Source: Bacteroidaceae bacterium
GTDB lineage: Bacteria; Bacteroidota; Bacteroidia; Bacteroidales; Bacteroidaceae
Direction of reading: 5' to 3'
NCBI GenBank assembly: GCA_017557635.1
Contig: JAFYYH010000016.1
Location: 186,001 to 250,000 of the forward strand
DNA length: 64,000 bases
Shown here: piece after piece, positions 18,262 to 27,968 of the stretch
Layout: each line of letters starts with the position of its first letter
Numbering within the stretch: position 1 is the stretch's first letter
Translations under genes and position numbers: made by a program
Notes under the pieces: generated by a model
What the model saw: only the letters and a program-made list of their open reading frames with translations
Database searches by the model: none
Told to the model about the DNA's origin: nothing

Positions 18262-19290
18262 TTATTTTAGTTTGGGATTGTTTCGGAACAATGGATCCGG
18301 TCCATAGATGTTTGGGCCTTCAGTGCCTTTGCGGCAGTATTGTATGACAGTCGCTATCATTACGATAAGAAGAACAATCAGGTCAATGATGAAGATGACG
18401 GTCCACCAGTTCATGACAAACTTATCCGGCAGCCCGGGTTCCGGCATCCTGTTCCTGAGCGATACGTCATATTCAATTTTCCATACGAATGAGACTATCA
18501 GGATAAGCCAGGGCGTAAGGTATGTGCCGAACCACATCCATCCGTTGCGTTCTGTGTCCTGTATGCGCCTTACAGAGGCTGCGCAGTGTGATATTGCTAC
18601 AAGGATTGATACACCAAGCAGTATAAGTCCCATGTAATAGTCTACATCAAAGTTTTTGATGTTTTCCTTAGCCACAAAGACTGCAAACAAAAAGATCTGC
18701 GTAATGAGGCAGAAAAGAGAGTAGTACCAGAACTCGGCGCGTGAGGCGCGTCCTCTGAACTTTATGATTCCGGTAAGGCCTTTGATTATTGCCTTCCCGA
18801 AAGTCATTTTGATAGGTTCGTTCTGTTCCATTTCGGATTGGTTTTGGTTTTCTGAGGCCAAAGGTATGGCGGCATCATCAGAGGCCGAAATTTTATCCGT
18901 AACAGAATCGTGACATTGGTCCTGATACATTTTTGTTACAGTATGGAATATGAGCGAGAACCACTCCTCGGGCAGTTTTTCGCGCAGACGGCTCTTGCGC
19001 ATTCGGACTGCATCGTTCGATACTGAGAAACATTCGGCTATTACGGAAACAGAAAAACCCTCATAGGAGAGGACACTCAGAAGCAGGTCCCAGTCGGTAA
19101 GAGAGGGGTTGACATTACGCAGTTCCAGAAAGACGGGGTAGAATACCTTCTCAATCTCCTTGGTGATGAACAGGCGCTCATCAAACGAGAGGCGGTTGTC
19201 ACGGCTGCGGTACAGTGTCAGAATCCTGGCGCTCTCTGTAGTACTGAACGCCTCATGGCACTGAATGAGCAGTTGCTGTCTTTTATCCAT
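18262..19290 (-). CDS. HTH-like domain fused to DUF805 membrane domain
   Basis: Unusual two-part protein, 342 aa. Residues about 45-115 form an HTH-like domain (SLTDWDLLLSVLSYEGFS, then SVSNDAVRMRKSRLREKL) that looks sigma/LuxR-like. An acidic, low-complexity linker (about 130-160) follows. Residues 170-340 are a DUF805 inner-membrane domain with its signature FRGRASRAEFWYY and four hydrophobic helices. DUF805 function is unknown. The domain order suggests a membrane-tethered regulator. The ATG at 19290 is preferred to the open frame reaching 19326 because the -7 box at 19315-19322 would lie inside the longer gene. It is first in the operon with the thioredoxin and barrel-like protein genes. 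Confidence 0.75.
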   Translation of the reverse strand: MDKRQQLLIQCHEAFSTTESARILTLYRSRDNRLSFDERLFITKEIEKVFYPVFLELRNVNPSLTDWDLLLSVLSYEGFSVSVIAECFSVSNDAVRMRKSRLREKLPEEWFSLIFHTVTKMYQDQCHDSVTDKISASDDAAIPLASENQNQSEMEQNEPIKMTFGKAIIKGLTGIIKFRGRASRAEFWYYSLFCLITQIFLFAVFVAKENIKNFDVDYYMGLILLGVSILVAISHCAASVRRIQDTERNGWMWFGTYLTPWLILIVSFVWKIEYDVSLRNRMPEPGLPDKFVMNWWTVIFIIDLIVLLIVMIATVIQYCRKGTEGPNIYGPDPLFRNNPKLK

Positions 19291-19314
19291 ACTGAATTTG
19301 ACTATTGTACTCTG

Positions 19315-19322
19315 CAAATTTA
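19315..19322 (-). promoter_or_regulatory. -7 promoter box of HTH-DUF805 operon
   Basis: Minus-strand TAAATTTG, 24 nt before the ATG at 19290. Confidence 0.5.
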
Positions 19323-19334
19323 ACAAAAAAAGAG

Positions 19335-19342
19335 TACCTTTG
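19335..19342 (+). promoter_or_regulatory. -7 promoter box of proS
   Basis: TACCTTTG, 21 nt before the proS ATG at 19364. It is divergent from the HTH-DUF805 box, with 12 bp between them. Confidence 0.5.
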
Positions 19343-19363
19343 CACTCCGAAAAATCTTAGGAT

Positions 19364-20845
19364 ATGGCAAAAGAACTTAAAGATCTTACCAAAAGAAGCG
19401 AGAACTACTCGCAGTGGTATAATGAACTGGTAGTTAAGGCTGACCTTGCAGAGCAGGCTCCTGTTCGCGGCTGCATGGTTATCAAGCCCTACGGTTATGC
19501 AATCTGGGAGAAGATACAGCGTACCCTTGATGACAAGTTCAAGGAGACCGGTCACGTGAACGCATACTTCCCGTTGCTTATCCCAAAGTCATATCTGAGC
19601 CGTGAGGCCGAGCACGTTGAGGGCTTTGCCAAGGAGTGCGCCGTAGTGACACACTACCGCCTTAAGAATGCCGAGGACGGAAGCGGCGTTATAGTTGATC
19701 CCGCAGCCAAGCTGGAGGAGGAACTCATAGTACGTCCTACATCCGAGACAATCATCTGGGCTACATATAAGAACTGGATCAAGTCATACCGTGACCTGCC
19801 TATCCTTTGCAACCAGTGGGCTAACGTAATGCGCTGGGAGATGCGTCCGCGTCTGTTCCTGCGTACCGCCGAATTCCTCTGGCAGGAGGGTCATACCGCA
19901 CACGCCACCCGTGAGGAGGCAGAGCAGGAGGCACGCCGCATGCAGCAGGTTTATGCTGACTTTGTAGAGGGTTACATGGCTGTTCCGGTAGTTCGTGGCG
20001 TAAAGTCTGAGACCGAGCGTTTTGCAGGTGCCCTTGATACATACACCATCGAGTCAATGACTCAGGACGGTAAGGCCCTGCAGTGCGGTACATCACACTT
20101 CCTGGGTCAGAACTTTGCCAAGGCCTTTGATGTTCAGTTCATCAACAAGGAGAACAAGCTGGAGTATGTATGGGCTACTTCATGGGGTGTATCAACACGT
20201 CTGATGGGTGCTCTGATCATGGCTCACTCTGATGACAACGGTCTTGTTCTGCCTCCTAAGTTGGCTCCCATACAGGTAGTAATTGTTCCTATCTATAAGA
20301 ATGAAGAGGACCTGGCACAGATAAGCGCCAAGGTCAACACTCTTGTTGAGGCTCTCCGTAAGAAGGGCATCAGCGTCAAGTATGACGACGCAGACAACAA
20401 GCGTCCCGGATTCAAGTTTGCCGATTACGAGGTTAAGGGTGTTCCCGTACGCGTTGCCCTGGGTATGCGTGACCTCGAGGCCGGTACATGTGAGATCATG
20501 CGCCGTGACACTCTTGAGAAGGAGACAGTTCCGTTTGAGGGTCTTGAGAACCTGATTCCTTCTATGCTTGACGATATGCAGACCGCAATCTTTGAGAAGG
20601 CCAAGGCTTGGCGTGACGCACGCATGGTTGAGGTTAACTCATATGACGAGTTCAAGGAGAAGATAGAGCAGGGCTTCTTTGTTCTGGCTCACTGGGACGG
20701 CACCGCCGAGACCGAGGCCAAGATCAAGGAGGAGACAAAGGCTACCATCCGCTGTCTGCCTTTCGGCATGAAGGAGGAGCCGGGTACCGATGTCTACAGC
20801 GGTAAGCCCGCTGCACGCCGTGTACTCTTTGCACGTTCCTATTAA
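19364..20845 (+). CDS. proS: Proline--tRNA ligase, archaeal/eukaryotic type
   Basis: Class II aminoacyl-tRNA synthetase charging tRNA-Pro, 493 aa, cytoplasmic. The compact architecture lacks the bacterial editing insertion. Motif 2 region RPTSETIIW and the [16 protein letters not shown] segment are present, followed by an anticodon-binding domain (VVIVPIYKN) and an extra C-terminal domain. The chain ends ...FARSY, and a C-terminal Tyr whose carboxylate enters the active site is characteristic of this ProRS class, known from Thermus and archaea. This ProRS form is widespread in Bacteroidota, so it is not by itself a sign of recent transfer. The stop overlaps the convergent tamB by 4 bp. Confidence 0.96.
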   Translation: MAKELKDLTKRSENYSQWYNELVVKADLAEQAPVRGCMVIKPYGYAIWEKIQRTLDDKFKETGHVNAYFPLLIPKSYLSREAEHVEGFAKECAVVTHYRLKNAEDGSGVIVDPAAKLEEELIVRPTSETIIWATYKNWIKSYRDLPILCNQWANVMRWEMRPRLFLRTAEFLWQEGHTAHATREEAEQEARRMQQVYADFVEGYMAVPVVRGVKSETERFAGALDTYTIESMTQDGKALQCGTSHFLGQNFAKAFDVQFINKENKLEYVWATSWGVSTRLMGALIMAHSDDNGLVLPPKLAPIQVVIVPIYKNEEDLAQISAKVNTLVEALRKKGISVKYDDADNKRPGFKFADYEVKGVPVRVALGMRDLEAGTCEIMRRDTLEKETVPFEGLENLIPSMLDDMQTAIFEKAKAWRDARMVEVNSYDEFKEKIEQGFFVLAHWDGTAETEAKIKEETKATIRCLPFGMKEEPGTDVYSGKPAARRVLFARSY

Positions 20846-23800
20846 AAATCTTTTTCGAGTACCAGACCTACGCCCTGAGTAGTCAGCGTGGTCTTTGAGA
20901 AGTATTTATCATTGGCTTTGTTATAGCCTTTGATGCTTATTCCTTTGCCTCGTTTGTCGGGGATGAGCAGATACTTGAACTCAAAGTCACCGATAAAGTT
21001 CGAGGTGTTGTTGATGGTGTTTTCCCTGTAACCGAAGTTACCGTTTATAAGCAGGCGGTTGTTGAGCAGGTGGGCCTCCAGTATTCCCTGAAGCTCCTTA
21101 TTGCTAAGGTTGGTGGCATCGTTGGTTAAGTAACTGGTGGCGCTGACATTACTTGACAGTGTTATCTTGTCATTATCCATCACCTTTGAAAGCAGGTTGT
21201 TTATCTGGCCGCTCACGGTGTTGTTTACGATTGACTCTACGGCACTGGGTGTCATACGGTCGGAATTCATGTCATCGGTATAGAAACGTCCCAGAGCCAG
21301 CAGGTAAATGAACTGGTTCTCGCGCTGTTCCTGGGTGGCGGTGGCGCTGGCCAGGACGGCTTTTTCCTCGGGTGTTCCGCTGGGCATGTCGATATCGAAT
21401 GTTACGCGCGGATCAGTTACGTTTCCGGTTATACCCAAAAGACAGCGCACGTGAACCTTATTGTTGGACGATGCGCTGGGATCAAGGTCATATATGGATG
21501 CGGAATTCACGTTGTGGTATGTCTGCAGGTTGATTTCGGTGTCAAGAGGCGCACCGTTGAACCTTACGTAACTGCCCTCCATGAGGGTGAAGTTCTTACG
21601 TATGATATCCTCGATGGATACGGCGCATTGTCCGTAACTGAGATTGTAGATACCGTTCAGCGACGGTCCGTCCTTGGGGGTGTAAACCATTGAAATGTTG
21701 CCGTTTCCTCTAAAGTATCCGTTGAGTGATGGCATGGACATTTCAATGAGCGCATCCTCACTGCACTCAATCTTAAGGTCCAGACGGAACGGTTTGTTGT
21801 TCCTGGTCTTGTCGGGAATGATTTTCCGGACTGTTTCTTCATCAATGTTGACCGTTCCGCGGTCAACAATCGTCAGGAAGTTGTAGTCAGCAACTGAACC
21901 GGACCTGGGGCTGTAACCTATACGTGTTCCCGGGGCGGTACGGGCATCGACCGAAATGTTGAGTCCGTTGTAAGCATCGAACCTGAGCGTCATGGAACCC
22001 TCGGCGTATACGGAAGCGAATATGTCACTCTTTTCATTCCTGGACTGATTGTATACCTGCATATCGGCCACATCGGCTGTCATGTCAACTCTCCAGTCGG
22101 AGAACTTGTCATGGTAGAGGTAACAGTTGAGAATACCGTCGTGTCCCTTTTCATCGTAGAATTCCACGTCTTTGAAGAGCATCTTGCCGGGCTCGAACCA
22201 CAATGTGTCACGCTTGACCAGGAATGTGGTGTTTATGACATCCTGTATGAAATAGCCGTCCTCGAGTATGGCTTCACCTTCCATGTCCATTTGGGGCAGT
22301 TCACCGAACAGGCGTAACTGGCCTACGGCGCGGCCGCCCATATCCCTGAAGACCGATTCAGTCCAGTTGCTGATGAAATGCAGGTCAGTATGATTGGCAT
22401 CAAGGGATACGTCTAAGTACTTGGTGTCAGGTATGAAATAGCCGGTGAAACCGGTTGAGGAGACGCCTTCATCGGTCATGGTTCCCTGCAGTTCAACCTG
22501 GCGGGTGTTGCGGTTCCATCGGCAGTCGGCTTCCAGGAGTCCGTGGTAGGAATCCAGGAAGCCGAAGTCCTCAATCCTGAAAGAACCTGAGAAAGCGGGG
22601 TTGGCCAGAACTGATGATGCAAACACCTGTCCGGAGGCAAGTCCGTTAACCTGCGGTGCCTTCTTGAGATGCAGGGTGGCGATGGTCTGCGCCAGATCGA
22701 TGTTTTTCATTGAAAGCACGATAACATCGCTGGAATCGGTTGATACAGTTCCGTTTGCATAGAGGAACTGGTCGTTGTTGCTTGCGCTCAGGTCAGTTAT
22801 TGTGACCTTGTGCATATCGGTAACCAACTGGGCGATTGAGAGATCCCAGATGGTGCCGTTCACGGTGATGCTGGTGGTGTCAACAACCGAAAGTGACTGC
22901 AGTCCGTGGCGGCGGTCATACTTGAGGAACTGGGTGAGAGTCTGGGCTGTTCCGTTCATGGTGCGGGAATTGTTGGCCCATGAGTAGTCTCCACGGACGA
23001 TATCGGCCGATGCCTGGAGCGCTGCGTTGAGATAGGTCATTTCACCCATCTTGTCGCCGTATGAGCCCGAGAGTTCCACATTGCTGGTTCCATCGGATGA
23101 TTTCATGGTGAGTCGGGCATCGGTAACACTCTGCTCGCTCAGAGAAAGTTCCGGAACGGAGAGGGTTCCGTTGTAGATCCTCTTGCCGTCTATGAAGGTC
23201 ATCTGAAGGTGTGCGGGCTGGTCAACGGATACGGGGGAGTGGAATACCTTCTGCATGAAGTCAGTATTACGCAGGCTGACATCAACCGTGAAACTGTTTG
23301 AGGCCTTGGCGTAGTTGCCGGCTTTGAGATTGGTACCCACCATTTTACCTATTGTTGGTAGTGCGTCAGAGCACGCCTTGGCTATTGAAGCCGGTATGCG
23401 TGAGGCCTGGTAATTTCCTATCAGGGTGGCGTTCATGAAGTCGCTGTTGATTGTGGTGGCCCTGATGTAATCGTTGTACTGGCCGACGGCTACAGTCATG
23501 TTACCCATGGACCAGTCTCCCGATGTGTCAGCGTAATAGAGGCTGTCAACCGAAATCTTACCGATGATGTCATCGATGTTATGGCCGATGACAGTGGCGG
23601 TCAGACGGGTGGTCAGCGACATGCTGTCCCTGTCAACCAGGTGATAGGCTCCCAGGTTGACCGAATCGGCCGTTGCCTTTATGGCGTAGTAGGGGATGTT
23701 GCCTGTGCCTATTCCGGCGGTCAGGTCAAGGGCTCCGTTCCTGTCGGCGAATTTGAGGTCGGTAAGAATCATGTCAGGAGTGAACGATCCGTCTACTTTG

Positions 23801-25185
23801 ACTCCGCGATATGTGTATCTTTTGTAACGCAGACTGCCGATTCGTCCGTTGAAACTGCCGGAAAAACCGTCATCCTGCCTGGTGAGTTCGGTGCGGGCGG
23901 TCAGCGAACAGTTTCCAAGGTCCCTGTTGCCGGTCAGGGCACGCAGGTTGACATCCTGTGCGGTCAGGTTTCCGCTATATGAACCGTTCTGGCCGTTCAT
24001 GTCACACAATACCGTACCGGCCTGGCTTATAACCTCCAGAGATGAACTGGCAGTACCGTTGCGGTTTTCATAACTGGCCTTGAAAGTTCCGGTGCCTAAT
24101 GAGTTGAGCTGGTCGGGTATGGTGGGATTGAATACTCCGAACTGGTTGCGGATCCACTGCGGCAACTCGTCGGAGAATGTGCCATGAGCCTCGGCATAGC
24201 GGCATCCGGTTATGCTGAATGCAGTATCAAGCATCACTGTACCGCTCATTCCAAGGTCAAGGATGCTGTCGGGAACCTGCAGATACAGGGCGTTGAGGTT
24301 GACATCACCGCTGCGGCCGTTTCCTTTCAGTGTGAGTTTGATCGGCGTAGTCATGGATGCCAAAGGCGGATAGAATGCCTTGTAGTCACTACCGGTCAGT
24401 GTGGCCCTGATGTCAACGTCTGCGTCAGGCAACCCGTCCAGACGGGTGGCGAATCCGGCATCGGCACTCAGGCGCCTGGCTTCAAAGTCACTGGATGGGG
24501 TGGAGAATACGAAACCGGAAAGGTCTGTGCCGTATCTGCCGATATTCACCGATCCTTTGGCTCTGTTGAGCACGAAGCCGGACTGTTCGGCAAAGGTGAA
24601 TTTCCTTATGATGACCGATACTGTATCCTGATTCAGCGCTTTCAGCGACAGATTGGCGGTCAGGCCGTTCACTCCGATATGGTTCATGTTGAATACGCTG
24701 TCAGTCCATTCGGCGCTGCGCACATCATAGCGTATGGAACCGTTCCTGACAAGCACGGAGTTGGCCCTTAAGGACAAGGGCTCGTCGCTGTTGCCGAAAA
24801 GCTCTGTCAGGAATGCGTAGTTGGGGTCCGACTCCGGATCCTCGCGGTTGAGTCTTATGCTGGGACTGTTGACTCTGACGCTGGTGATACTCAGTTTTTT
24901 CTTGAGCAGTTTTACCGGTTTGAGCCTGAGCGACAGTGATGCGGCGTGGGCCAGGGTGTCGTGCTGCAGGTCATAGATGGTCAGGTTGTCAATGGTGATT
25001 CCGAAGGGGTAGGTGAACTGGACACGGCCGGCGTCAACGTCAGTTCCCAAAGCGGCGGAGGCGATAGAAACCACATGCACGGCTGCATTCTGCTGAATGT
25101 TTCTGTTATTCAGCAAAATATGGCCGGTAAGATAGGATGCTATCAAAACGGCCAGCAGAATGTGGACTATTCTCCCTGCTTTCAC
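20842..25185 (-). CDS. tamB: TamB-like translocation/assembly protein (DUF490)
   Basis: Giant periplasm-spanning AsmA/TamB-superfamily protein of about 1447 aa. It is thought to form a beta-taco groove for lipid transport between inner and outer membranes or for outer-membrane protein assembly. An N-terminal membrane anchor ([20 protein letters not shown]) is followed by about 1000 residues of repeating beta strands. The C-terminal DUF490 region contains TMTLRF-type strands, [13 protein letters not shown], and ends [10 protein letters not shown] with a terminal Phe. No ATG exists near the 5' end: candidate starts are TTG at 25194 or GTG at 25185. GTG is chosen because a -7 box covers 25192-25199. 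No TamA/BamA-like partner is visible. Confidence 0.88.
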   Translation of the reverse strand: MKAGRIVHILLAVLIASYLTGHILLNNRNIQQNAAVHVVSIASAALGTDVDAGRVQFTYPFGITIDNLTIYDLQHDTLAHAASLSLRLKPVKLLKKKLSITSVRVNSPSIRLNREDPESDPNYAFLTELFGNSDEPLSLRANSVLVRNGSIRYDVRSAEWTDSVFNMNHIGVNGLTANLSLKALNQDTVSVIIRKFTFAEQSGFVLNRAKGSVNIGRYGTDLSGFVFSTPSSDFEARRLSADAGFATRLDGLPDADVDIRATLTGSDYKAFYPPLASMTTPIKLTLKGNGRSGDVNLNALYLQVPDSILDLGMSGTVMLDTAFSITGCRYAEAHGTFSDELPQWIRNQFGVFNPTIPDQLNSLGTGTFKASYENRNGTASSSLEVISQAGTVLCDMNGQNGSYSGNLTAQDVNLRALTGNRDLGNCSLTARTELTRQDDGFSGSFNGRIGSLRYKRYTYRGVKVDGSFTPDMILTDLKFADRNGALDLTAGIGTGNIPYYAIKATADSVNLGAYHLVDRDSMSLTTRLTATVIGHNIDDIIGKISVDSLYYADTSGDWSMGNMTVAVGQYNDYIRATTINSDFMNATLIGNYQASRIPASIAKACSDALPTIGKMVGTNLKAGNYAKASNSFTVDVSLRNTDFMQKVFHSPVSVDQPAHLQMTFIDGKRIYNGTLSVPELSLSEQSVTDARLTMKSSDGTSNVELSGSYGDKMGEMTYLNAALQASADIVRGDYSWANNSRTMNGTAQTLTQFLKYDRRHGLQSLSVVDTTSITVNGTIWDLSIAQLVTDMHKVTITDLSASNNDQFLYANGTVSTDSSDVIVLSMKNIDLAQTIATLHLKKAPQVNGLASGQVFASSVLANPAFSGSFRIEDFGFLDSYHGLLEADCRWNRNTRQVELQGTMTDEGVSSTGFTGYFIPDTKYLDVSLDANHTDLHFISNWTESVFRDMGGRAVGQLRLFGELPQMDMEGEAILEDGYFIQDVINTTFLVKRDTLWFEPGKMLFKDVEFYDEKGHDGILNCYLYHDKFSDWRVDMTADVADMQVYNQSRNEKSDIFASVYAEGSMTLRFDAYNGLNISVDARTAPGTRIGYSPRSGSVADYNFLTIVDRGTVNIDEETVRKIIPDKTRNNKPFRLDLKIECSEDALIEMSMPSLNGYFRGNGNISMVYTPKDGPSLNGIYNLSYGQCAVSIEDIIRKNFTLMEGSYVRFNGAPLDTEINLQTYHNVNSASIYDLDPSASSNNKVHVRCLLGITGNVTDPRVTFDIDMPSGTPEEKAVLASATATQEQRENQFIYLLALGRFYTDDMNSDRMTPSAVESIVNNTVSGQINNLLSKVMDNDKITLSSNVSATSYLTNDATNLSNKELQGILEAHLLNNRLLINGNFGYRENTINNTSNFIGDFEFKYLLIPDKRGKGISIKGYNKANDKYFSKTTLTTQGVGLVLEKDF

Positions 25186-25191
25186 AATATG

Positions 25192-25199
25192 CAAATGTA
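25192..25199 (-). promoter_or_regulatory. -7 promoter box of tamB, near-leaderless GTG start
   Basis: Minus-strand TACATTTG, only 6 nt upstream of the GTG at 25185. If used, transcription starts at about the initiation codon and the upstream TTG at 25194 cannot be the start. Confidence 0.4.
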
Positions 25200-25380
25200 A
25201 GTAACTATCCGCAGAAGTGAACCATCTTTATCGAGAGATTTTCTAAAAAAATGCGCATGCAGATACCTGTGGGGCGGTTTTAATCTCGGATTTGCCGATG
25301 AAATGGGACTTTTTTGAAAGTGTTGATAATTGCCCTCGCTTTTTTGGTTTTATTAAGTTAGTACATAACTCTTTTATTAG

Positions 25381-25388
25381 TAATTTTG
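25381..25388 (+). promoter_or_regulatory. -7 promoter box of nqr operon
   Basis: TAATTTTG in the AT-rich gap (25186-25436) between divergent tamB and nqrA, 48 nt before the nqrA ATG. No -33 TTG at standard spacing. Nothing else recognisable is seen in this gap. Confidence 0.5.
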
Positions 25389-25436
25389 CGCCCGCATTCT
25401 GAATAATATTAAACTATATATTCAACTAACAACAAA

Positions 25437-26786
25437 ATGGCAGAAATCATTCGTTTACGAAAAGGTCTGGACATCAAGTTGCTGGGCGCTCCCGTTAAGG
25501 AGTTGAAGGAGGTTGGATTGGCATCAGAGTACGCACTCTGTCCCGCCGATTTCACCGGTGTCACTCCCAAGCCGGTCGTCAAGGAACAGCAGACCGTCAA
25601 GGCCGGTGAGGCTCTGTTCATTGACAAGAATCATCCTGAGGTGAAATTCGTTTCACCTGTAAGCGGTGAGGTACTTGCAGTGAACCGTGGCGCACGCCGC
25701 AAGGTCTTGAGCATTGTGGTCAAGCCCGATGCAAAGCAGACTTATGTAGAGTTCGGAACCAAGAGCGTTCAGTCGCTTTCAGGTGAGGAGGTTAAGGCCG
25801 CCCTGTTGGAGTCGGGCCTTTTTTCTTTCTTCCGTCAGCGTCCCTACGACGTTATCGCTAACCCCGCCGATGCACCGAGAGGCATATTCGTATCGGCTTT
25901 CGATTCCAAGCCTCTGGCTCCGGATTTCGAGTTCGTACTTCAGGGTAATGAGGTAGACTTCCGTACCGGTCTGAGCGCAATCGCCAAGATTGCTCCCACA
26001 ACACTGAGCATCAGCGCTTGTCAGACAGCCGAGGCTCTCACCGACGCTAAGAACGTTGACCTCTATGCTTTCAAGGGCGCTCATCCCGCAGGCAACGTAG
26101 GTGTGCAGATCAACCACATCAAGCCCGTCAACAAGGGTGAGGTTGTTTGGACCATCGATCCCGAAGCAGTTATCTTCATCGGCCGTCTGTTCAACAAGGG
26201 TGTTGTAGATATGACACGCATCATCGCCGTTGCAGGTGAGGAGGTTGTCAATCCCCAGTACCTCAAGGTTGTTGCAGGTGCCAAAATTGATTCTATTCTG
26301 GACGGTCGCCTGAACAAGACCGAGCACATCCGTATCATCAACGGTAACGTTCTGACCGGTGTCAAGGCTTCTAAGGATGATTTCCTGGGTGCTTTTGCAA
26401 ACATGATCACCGTTATCCCCGAGGGTGATGACGTAAACGAGTTCATGGGTTGGATCGCTCCGCGTTTCGGCCAGTTCAGCGTAAGCCGCACATTCTTCTC
26501 TTGGCTTGCATGCAAGAAGCGTTTCAGCATCGATGCACGCATCAAGGGCGGTGAGCGTCACATGATCATGTCAAACGAGTATGATAAGGTGTTCCCGATG
26601 GATATCTATCCCGAGTTCCTTATCAAGGCTATTATCACGGGCAATATCGACAAGATGGAGGCATACGGTATTTACGAGGTGGCTCCCGAGGATTTTGCTC
26701 TCTGCGAGTTTGTGGATTCTTCAAAACTTGAGCTCCAGCGTATCGTACGCGAGGGCCTTGATAACCTTCGTGCCGAAATGGCCTAA
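25437..26786 (+). CDS. nqrA: Na+-translocating NADH:quinone reductase subunit A
   Basis: Peripheral cytoplasmic subunit of Na+-NQR, the respiratory complex that couples NADH oxidation and quinone reduction to Na+ export; NqrA takes part in quinone binding. The 449-aa length is normal. Family features are the N-terminal IRLRKGLDIKLLGAPVKEL, a barrel-sandwich PVVKEQQTVKAGEALF, and the C-terminal EYDKVFPMDIYPEFLIKAI segment. The ATG at 25437 is the first of a six-gene operon ordered A-B-C-D-E-F with gaps of only 5-18 bp, as in other bacteria. This is the main energy-converting NADH dehydrogenase of many Bacteroidota. Confidence 0.98.
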   Translation: MAEIIRLRKGLDIKLLGAPVKELKEVGLASEYALCPADFTGVTPKPVVKEQQTVKAGEALFIDKNHPEVKFVSPVSGEVLAVNRGARRKVLSIVVKPDAKQTYVEFGTKSVQSLSGEEVKAALLESGLFSFFRQRPYDVIANPADAPRGIFVSAFDSKPLAPDFEFVLQGNEVDFRTGLSAIAKIAPTTLSISACQTAEALTDAKNVDLYAFKGAHPAGNVGVQINHIKPVNKGEVVWTIDPEAVIFIGRLFNKGVVDMTRIIAVAGEEVVNPQYLKVVAGAKIDSILDGRLNKTEHIRIINGNVLTGVKASKDDFLGAFANMITVIPEGDDVNEFMGWIAPRFGQFSVSRTFFSWLACKKRFSIDARIKGGERHMIMSNEYDKVFPMDIYPEFLIKAIITGNIDKMEAYGIYEVAPEDFALCEFVDSSKLELQRIVREGLDNLRAEMA

Positions 26787-26799
26787 AACCTGACGAGTT

Positions 26800-27963
26800 A
26801 TGAGTTTAAGAAATTACATAGACAAGATCAAACCGAGTTTCGAGGAGGGCGGCAAACTGCACGCATTCCGTTCGGTTTTTGAAGGATTCGAGACATTCCT
26901 TTATGTTCCCAACACCACTGCCAAAAACGGCGTGAACATTCACGACTCGTTTGACAGCAAGCGTATGATGATCATGGTTGTCATCGCTCTCTGCCCGGCA
27001 CTGCTGTTCGGTATGTACAATGTAGGCTATCAGCATTTTGCTCTGGCCGGTCTGCTTGAGCAGGCTACATTCTGGAACAAGTTCTGGTTCGGCTTCCTGG
27101 CCGTTCTGCCCAGACTTATAGTATCATACGTAGTAGGTCTTGCAATTGAGTTCACAGTAGCTCAGTGGAAGCACGAGGAGATTCAGGAGGGTTACCTGGT
27201 ATCAGGTTTCATCATTCCTCTGATCATTCCCGCAACCACTCCTCTGTGGATACTTGCAGTTGCCGTTGCCTTCTCTGTAATCTTTGCAAAGGAGATATTC
27301 GGCGGTACAGGTATGAACTTCCTGAACGTTGCACTCATTACCCGTGCATTCATATTCTTTGCATATCCTTCAGTAATCACCGGTGAGACCGTTTGGGTGG
27401 TTGACCACGCAATCTGCGGTCTTGGCGCTGATATTGACGGTATGACTGCTGCTACCGCTCTCGGTACAGCCGCTACCACAACAGTAGCTCCTGCATTTGA
27501 TATGAATATGGTATGGGGCTTCATTCCGGGTTCAGTAGGTGAGACCAGTGTTATCGCCATCGCTCTTGGCGCTCTGCTGCTCCTCTATACCGGAATCGCA
27601 AGCTGGAAGACAATGCTTTCAGTATTCGCAGGCGGTATCCTGATGGCTCTCGTTTACAACCAGTGGGGTCCCGACAACGCTATGGCTCAGATGCCCTGGT
27701 ACGAGCACATCTGCCTGGGCGGTTTCTGCTTCGGTGCCGTATTCATGGCAACTGATCCTGTAACCTCAGCCCGCACAGAGGTAGGAAAGTGGATCTACGG
27801 TCTCCTGATTGGTATGATGGCAATCACAATCCGCGTCATGAACCCCGGTTATCCCGAAGGTATGATGCTTGCCATCCTGCTCATGAACTGCTTCGCTCCG
27901 CTCATTGACTACTGCGTAGTACAGCGTAACGTGAACAAACGTCTTAACAGAATAAACAAATAA
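26800..27963 (+). CDS. nqrB: Na+-translocating NADH:quinone reductase subunit B
   Basis: Integral membrane subunit, 387 aa, with about ten hydrophobic helices. It carries a covalently bound FMN and the Na+ path in characterised homologues. The flavinylation motif DGMTAATAL is present with the FMN-accepting Thr at residue 219 (compare DGxSGAT in Vibrio NqrB). The N-terminal LHAFRSVFEGFETFLYVPN is the conserved cytoplasmic stretch. It follows nqrA by 13 bp and precedes nqrC by 5 bp. Confidence 0.98.
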   Translation: MSLRNYIDKIKPSFEEGGKLHAFRSVFEGFETFLYVPNTTAKNGVNIHDSFDSKRMMIMVVIALCPALLFGMYNVGYQHFALAGLLEQATFWNKFWFGFLAVLPRLIVSYVVGLAIEFTVAQWKHEEIQEGYLVSGFIIPLIIPATTPLWILAVAVAFSVIFAKEIFGGTGMNFLNVALITRAFIFFAYPSVITGETVWVVDHAICGLGADIDGMTAATALGTAATTTVAPAFDMNMVWGFIPGSVGETSVIAIALGALLLLYTGIASWKTMLSVFAGGILMALVYNQWGPDNAMAQMPWYEHICLGGFCFGAVFMATDPVTSARTEVGKWIYGLLIGMMAITIRVMNPGYPEGMMLAILLMNCFAPLIDYCVVQRNVNKRLNRINK

Positions 27964-27968
27964 GGATT

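Noticed and set aside
23581..24771. Plus-strand open frames of 133 and 195 codons inside tamB
   Set aside because: Antisense shadows created by tamB codon bias; no family resemblance, promoter or start context.
25779..26561. 260-codon minus-strand open frame inside nqrA
   Set aside because: Mirror of the highly biased nqrA codons; low-complexity, no recognisable domain.
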